Assembly (NCBI RefSeq): GCF_036370855.1
Contig: NC_088112.1
Span: 17,290,469 to 17,354,468 of the forward strand
DNA from: Dromaius novaehollandiae
Taxonomy: Eukaryota > Chordata > Aves > Casuariiformes > Dromaiidae
Reading direction: 5' to 3'
DNA: 64,000 bases
In this document: piece by piece, positions 59,031-64,000 of the stretch
Layout of the letters: each line of letters starts with the position of its first letter
Position numbering within the stretch: position 1 is the stretch's first letter
Notes under the pieces: model-generated
Told to the model about the DNA's origin: nothing
Database searches by the model: none
The model's input: only the letters and a program-made list of their open reading frames with translations
Position numbers and translations under genes: made by a program

Positions 59031-59084
59031 ATTCCAGCTTTTCAAGAGTTGTCTTTATGGGATGATCTTCCCGTCCTGGTACAG
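59031..59084 (+). other. Candidate 54-nt exon flanked by consensus splice sites
   Basis: TTATTTGCAG precedes and GTAAAA follows a 54-nt segment that is open in two frames. One gives IPAFQELSLWDDLPVLVQ; the other, phase 1 in and out, gives FQLFKSCLYGMIFPSWY. The length is a multiple of three. No family is recognised and no partner exon found, so it could be part of a gene running off the right edge, a non-coding RNA exon, or chance. Confidence 0.2.
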
Positions 59085-62000
59085 GTAAAATTCCTTAGCA
59101 GTATATTCTAATTCATTAGGAATCATGCTCACAGATACTCCTTTTCCATTCCATTTCCATTGCCACAAGCTATGTGTATTGGTACATTGTATTTAGCTTT
59201 TCAAAAACATCTGAAAGATGTTGGCATGATTTGGCTCACAGTACATATGAACCTGCCAGAAGTACTAGGCAGAGCTTCTGCTTTTTGGCCTGTGGCAAAA
59301 AGGGTTGTGTCTTCAGACTCGACTTCCCTTTGACTTTGCACACACAGAGTATAGCTAAGCCTGGGAAAGTTTAGTTGTTGGACATACTGAAGTGAAATAC
59401 AGTGTACGCTGGTGCTGCGAGAAGTCAAAAAATAAGGACAAATTCATTCTCTAGCTAGGTGGCATTCAAAAGAATTTACTAATCTTACTATTGCTGCTTA
59501 CAATTCCAGACAGTGGCACTACACTTTTAGTGATAAACTCCAGTGGGCCACATCTTCATTCCCTTCATCTGGTTGCTGAGTGGACAGTCATCCTTACAGA
59601 TTGTCCGGAAGGAAATTTGTGGAAACTCTAGCAGGACACACAGAACACTGTATTCCTGCCCTACCATGCCAACAAAAATGCTCTGAGCTGCCTCTTACCG
59701 CAGAGGCTGCGATAAGCGCAAAGGGTACTTGAGGCAGTGTTAGTGATGAATAGAGTCCTGATCGTCCTCAGAATCAGAACTGGGTTTCAGGAGGGAGACA
59801 TCTTCAACTTGTCTTGATCAAAGGATAGGGCTTCATGCATCTTACTATCTCTCATCTACTGTCATCAAAAAGATGAAATACAACATTTCCTGCAACAATA
59901 TGCATAATTATTCAATACTTCCAGCTTTGTCTGGTGTTCAGTAATCTCTCATTTTCTCTGAATTGTGAGTTGTATGAAATTTAATTCTAGGTTTCATGCA
60001 GGTTTTAAAGCTCTGAGCAGGTTTTATTTTCAAATAGAAATGATTAAATAAAATTTCTCAATACTTTTACATGATTAATGTAACAGGCTGATCTTTCTTT
60101 GAGTACATCATAAATACCATCCACATTGGTGTGCTATATATGGAGAGTTTTATTGCTGCAGCACTTTATGAAATTATTCTTTGGGAAATTATAGATAGTC
60201 AATGAATAATTCAAGGAAAAGAATAAAACAAAATCTAATAAACTCTGCGTATGATTGAACTTTGACATTATTACAGTAATGTGTATATACAAACCTCCCT
60301 GCTATTCTGGAAAAAGGATTCAAGTAGAGCTTGATTTTTGAAAGAAGAGGTCTTTTCACACTTAACTGTTCTGATAAGAAAAGTGACAATTATTTACTAA
60401 TTGGTAACCTGAGCACAAATAGTGCTTACATGTGTCTCCAGAGAGGTAAAGGATAAATTGTTCAGCAAATATTAGATTTTTACCAGGGATTCCAATCTTT
60501 ATATCTATTTCTGAGAGTCTGAAAAAGTCATGTAAGTCAGAGAATGAAAAACTTTAATAGGACTACATCAATTTATGCCAACTGGTGGTCTAGTCATTAA
60601 CTTCAGTGGTCCTAGACAGATTTATATTAATTGGAGATCCAATCCCCTGATTTCAATGGAGCTGCCCAATTTACTCTAGGCGGAAAGCTGTCTTCCTACT
60701 ACCTATCTCTTTCAAATTCCTATTAAAATTAATGGCACTACTTTGGTTTGTTGTCTAGTCCAGACCTTTCCTCTAAAAATTTAATCATAGAACACAAAGA
60801 AGAAAAGAAAAAGATTGGCTTGATGGCTTGAGGACCGCCATGGAGTTGCCCTAAGATGAAGTCAGAAGTTCCTCCACTGAAGATAGTTGATGTATTACTT
60901 TAAAATTAATGTAAATGAGAGTAAGAGCAACCTTTTTTTTGTTCTGTTTGTGTTTTCTACTATTAAAAAAGGAAAAATCTAAAAAAGGGAATGATGAAAA
61001 ATCAGGTAAGCTGTATTCTCATTTGCCTGGAAAAATCATAACCACGTTTTTGGGATTGACTCCTGGTTTGTTACAGAACTCTAGAATTTTTATTTTTAGA
61101 GTATTTTCATGACTAACCATAATTTCACAAGCATGGAAATTTGTAAGCGGCTGAGAATTGACTTACACTAAATGTTATTGTTTCCCCCTGTACAGTTTGG
61201 GAATGTGCATGTTAGTTTATTTCTTTTAGCTTGTGATTTAATGTTTATTTCAGTAAACCGAGGGAATTGTTATGATTATTATGAAAGGACCCAGTATATA
61301 TGTAAATGAAATGCAGTGAAATATGAGGAAGGAACTAGTTTGCTGTTGGAAGTTGAGGCTAAGTTATCTTGGCCAAAGCTTCTAGGTAAAAATTATTTCA
61401 TAAATCAGACTTCTACTTCTCCTTGTCTTAATAAATTCTGGTATTGCAAGTTTGTGTGGTGGAAACTGATTAGGAACACCAGTATTAGTTTAATCACAGC
61501 CACCTTATGTATTACTGAAATAATAGTTTGAATAGTTTGAATTCCAAGAAGTTTAACATGGTCCACCTTATTTTTAAGGAATCTAGGAAAACAGTAGTTA
61601 TCGTTGCTGTCCATGAGTGATGACTGGATGTTTTAAAACATCTCTGCAACAAAAATTGGTCTATTGTCTAGTCCAGATCTTCCTTTGTCTGCAGAGGAAC
61701 ATAGAGTCCTTAAAGAATTTTCATTGGTTTCTCCATTGTGCTGGGATAAGTAGCAAGAAACAGTGAACAGAGATTATTTATGAGGCAGTGCTACATTTGG
61801 ATTTGTGTCAATTTAAAAGAGCAAAACTCTGTGATCATATCAAATTCAGTAGCATTGATAGCAGGTTTGAATAAGATCCATATTCTTCATAGAGACCAGT
61901 GCTTATGTATTGAAAAGATATTAAAAATATTGTTAATGAAAAATGAGGAATGGATGGATCAGGGTCTTGAACATTTGAGAATACTGTACATAACTAATGT

Positions 62001-64000
62001 TTTCTTCCCGTGTTCTCCTAAGTCACAGGAGGGTAACTGAGGCAGGGAAATTTTAGGGCTTAGTTTGTGAGAGACTGTCTTACCAGGAAGCTGGAAATTC
62101 AAGTTTGTTTTGCTCTGCCACCTAGCATGTCATTTCTCAGAGTAAAAGTAATTCAGATACTGAGAAAAGACTTAATTAGGCATGTCTCTCAAAACATTTA
62201 AAAGGGCTCTTGAGATGATGGTGGGTTATGACAGGTGGCTGATTACTGTTAACTCTCGTGAGCTATGATGGGTCAGATAAAATAGAGTTACTGTGATCCT
62301 CTGAAGATCCAGGTATAAAAGTGCAACTATTTTTTATTTCACTTTGTTTTGCTTGCAAGGATTTTTACCTTGATAAACTGCTTATATACTTTGTGTTATG
62401 GAAACTTGCTTCTTTAGTTATAATATAAAGAAGATTCAGCTTTTTTCTTTGAAGAAAACTTGTTTTTATGTGACTTCCTTTGGTACTTGCAGCATCTACA
62501 ACACACAGTGGGATCAGTTATCAAAAAGGTGACTTTCTAGTGTAAGATAAAGGCTGAAATGATGAGTTCCACATCTGTTAAATAGACTTAATTTCTGGTG
62601 ACATTATAAACTGAAAAGGGCAACAAGCTCCTTTTTCATCACACACACATCTCTCCAAAGCAGATTACAATTCAGAATGTGTTCGGAATTGAAGGCGAAA
62701 CATCCTCTAGTTGCTGCTAAATGATCGGAAGGAATGCAAGTTACCCTATTAGGATGATACTTGCTGACTTTTAAGGATACATTTTGGCCCACTGTATCTT
62801 ATAAAATCTTGCTGGATTCAGTTTTACATTGTTAAGGATGGGCTCTTAGAGCGGATACTTGGTATTGGTAACTTGCTGTGGTAACACGAATTACATGTTA
62901 CCTGACAAAAGTTAGTCTCATGTTCCAGTATGTTACTGCACTTCATGGCTGAACTATATGAACATGAAAAACATCTTTCAATCTTAATTTAGTATTGAAG
63001 GACACAGTCAAATTCCGAATCCCGTATCTCCTGATTTGCAATGGAATTATTGCTGGCATAAAACTTGAAGGAATCAGTGACAAGTCCTAACTGACTTCAT
63101 TAAATTTTATACATCTGCATCCAAGGCGTAAGAAAAATTTGCAGAACCAAGTTTGAAATGTAGTCATTTTTCTAAGGGTGCTGTACAATGAAATATCTGC
63201 AGGTTTGATAAATTCTGTAATAAGTACTTTGAAACAGGACTTCTCAGTGCTTTATAGTTTCTTGTTATGGAAAAATCCCGCATCTGTTTCCCAGATACTT
63301 TCCGTAGAACATTTCCCTCCCAAACCCTTCTCCCTTTTCAAGGAAGTGATCCTAGTTTTACTGTTTCTGCTTTTCTGATGAGTCTGTTATAGAACATCTC
63401 TAATATTTTTCCTTTCTTTTTATTGCTTCCAAGGATGAGACGTATTCCACCTTTGCAGCTAAAAGGAATTTGGAAGATAGTTTTTCTAGCTGGCTATTAT
63501 TATATGAATTTTTAAACTACAATCCAGATGCTCTTGCTTAAAATATTTTGCCATGGATAGACTTCCAAGTCTTTGGTTTAGTGTTATTTTCAAAGAGATC
63601 AAGATTGTTCAAAAGCTTTCTAGCAAAAAATAAAGTTATGGAATAGGCTTAGGCCGTTTGTTTATTTTGTGGTTTATATAATCTGCATCAGCGCTGTTCT
63701 ACATTTTCAGAGAAGTCTTTCTCTTTCAAAGAGAAACTGTTTGTTTTTCCTATGAGCCAGATCTAGATTCTGAACCACTGGAAGTTATCAAGGTAGCGTC
63801 TATGGAAAAAATGTCACATCTTCATTGCATTCCTCTCAATTGTTACTATTTTTCTGAACTCGGGGAAACACAGGTCAGGAAAACATAGTCATAAAGGCAC
63901 TGCACAATTATCTTTCCAGAAATACGTAGCTGAGAAGCATAACAAGAATTTGCAGAATAAATGTTCTTTTTAATACATTTCTACTAAATGAACCAAAATC
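59085..64000. other. Gene-poor AT-rich region to the window end
   Basis: No supported gene. A possible decayed SINE scrap lies at 62030-62110 (AACTGAGGCAGGGAAATTTT). Other open frames are short and resemble the background. Confidence 0.45.

Overview
The window is vertebrate nuclear DNA: three multi-exon genes with consensus GT-AG introns and CpG-island promoters, then a long AT-rich, gene-poor tract. I infer a sauropsid, most likely a bird. The reasons are the compact introns, the low density of repeats, the presence of a decayed CR1-type LINE and a 5S-rRNA-derived SINE, and the absence of any mammalian Alu/L1-like or young reptilian repeats. HNRNPH1 and RUFY1 are tail to tail here, as I recall them on human 5q35. 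The species cannot be fixed from the sequence.

Layout. (1) 1-5.6 kb, minus strand: a deoxycytidine-kinase-family gene. Exons 1-6 encode 258 residues; the last short exon lies off the left edge. It is probably the DCK2 paralogue, because the family is clear but the neighbourhood is not that of mammalian DCK. (2) 5.6-7.7 kb: head-to-head promoter region between that kinase and HNRNPH1, with six NRF1-type palindromes in about 300 bp. (3) 7.7-15.9 kb, plus strand: HNRNPH1, 11 coding exons, 443 aa, three quasi-RRMs and Gly/Tyr-rich regions, with a 3' UTR ending near an AATAAA at 15882. (4) 15.9-17.4 kb: short gap between converging 3' ends. (5) 17.4-31.6 kb, minus strand: RUFY1, 17 coding exons, 598 aa from the chosen start (RUN domain, coiled coils, FYVE zinc finger). 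One intron is largely filled by an old CR1 fragment. (6) 31.3-32.4 kb: RUFY1 CpG island. (7) About 34.7-35.4 kb, minus strand: an unrecognised small gene whose first coding exon is convincing but whose identity is unknown. (8) 35.5-64 kb: gene-poor, AT-rich DNA with ancient SINE fragments, homopolymer runs, a few small tandem duplications and one weak candidate exon at 59.03 kb.

The three recognised genes have unrelated jobs (nucleoside salvage, splicing regulation by G-tract binding, endosomal trafficking), so their proximity looks like conserved synteny and not a functional cluster. The points most worth following are the unidentified 35 kb gene with an LC3-interaction-like motif, the NRF1 cluster, the G-tract clusters inside introns of the gene that encodes a G-tract-binding protein, the in-frame 27-nt alternative acceptor of HNRNPH1, and a 19-bp element shared by two CpG islands.
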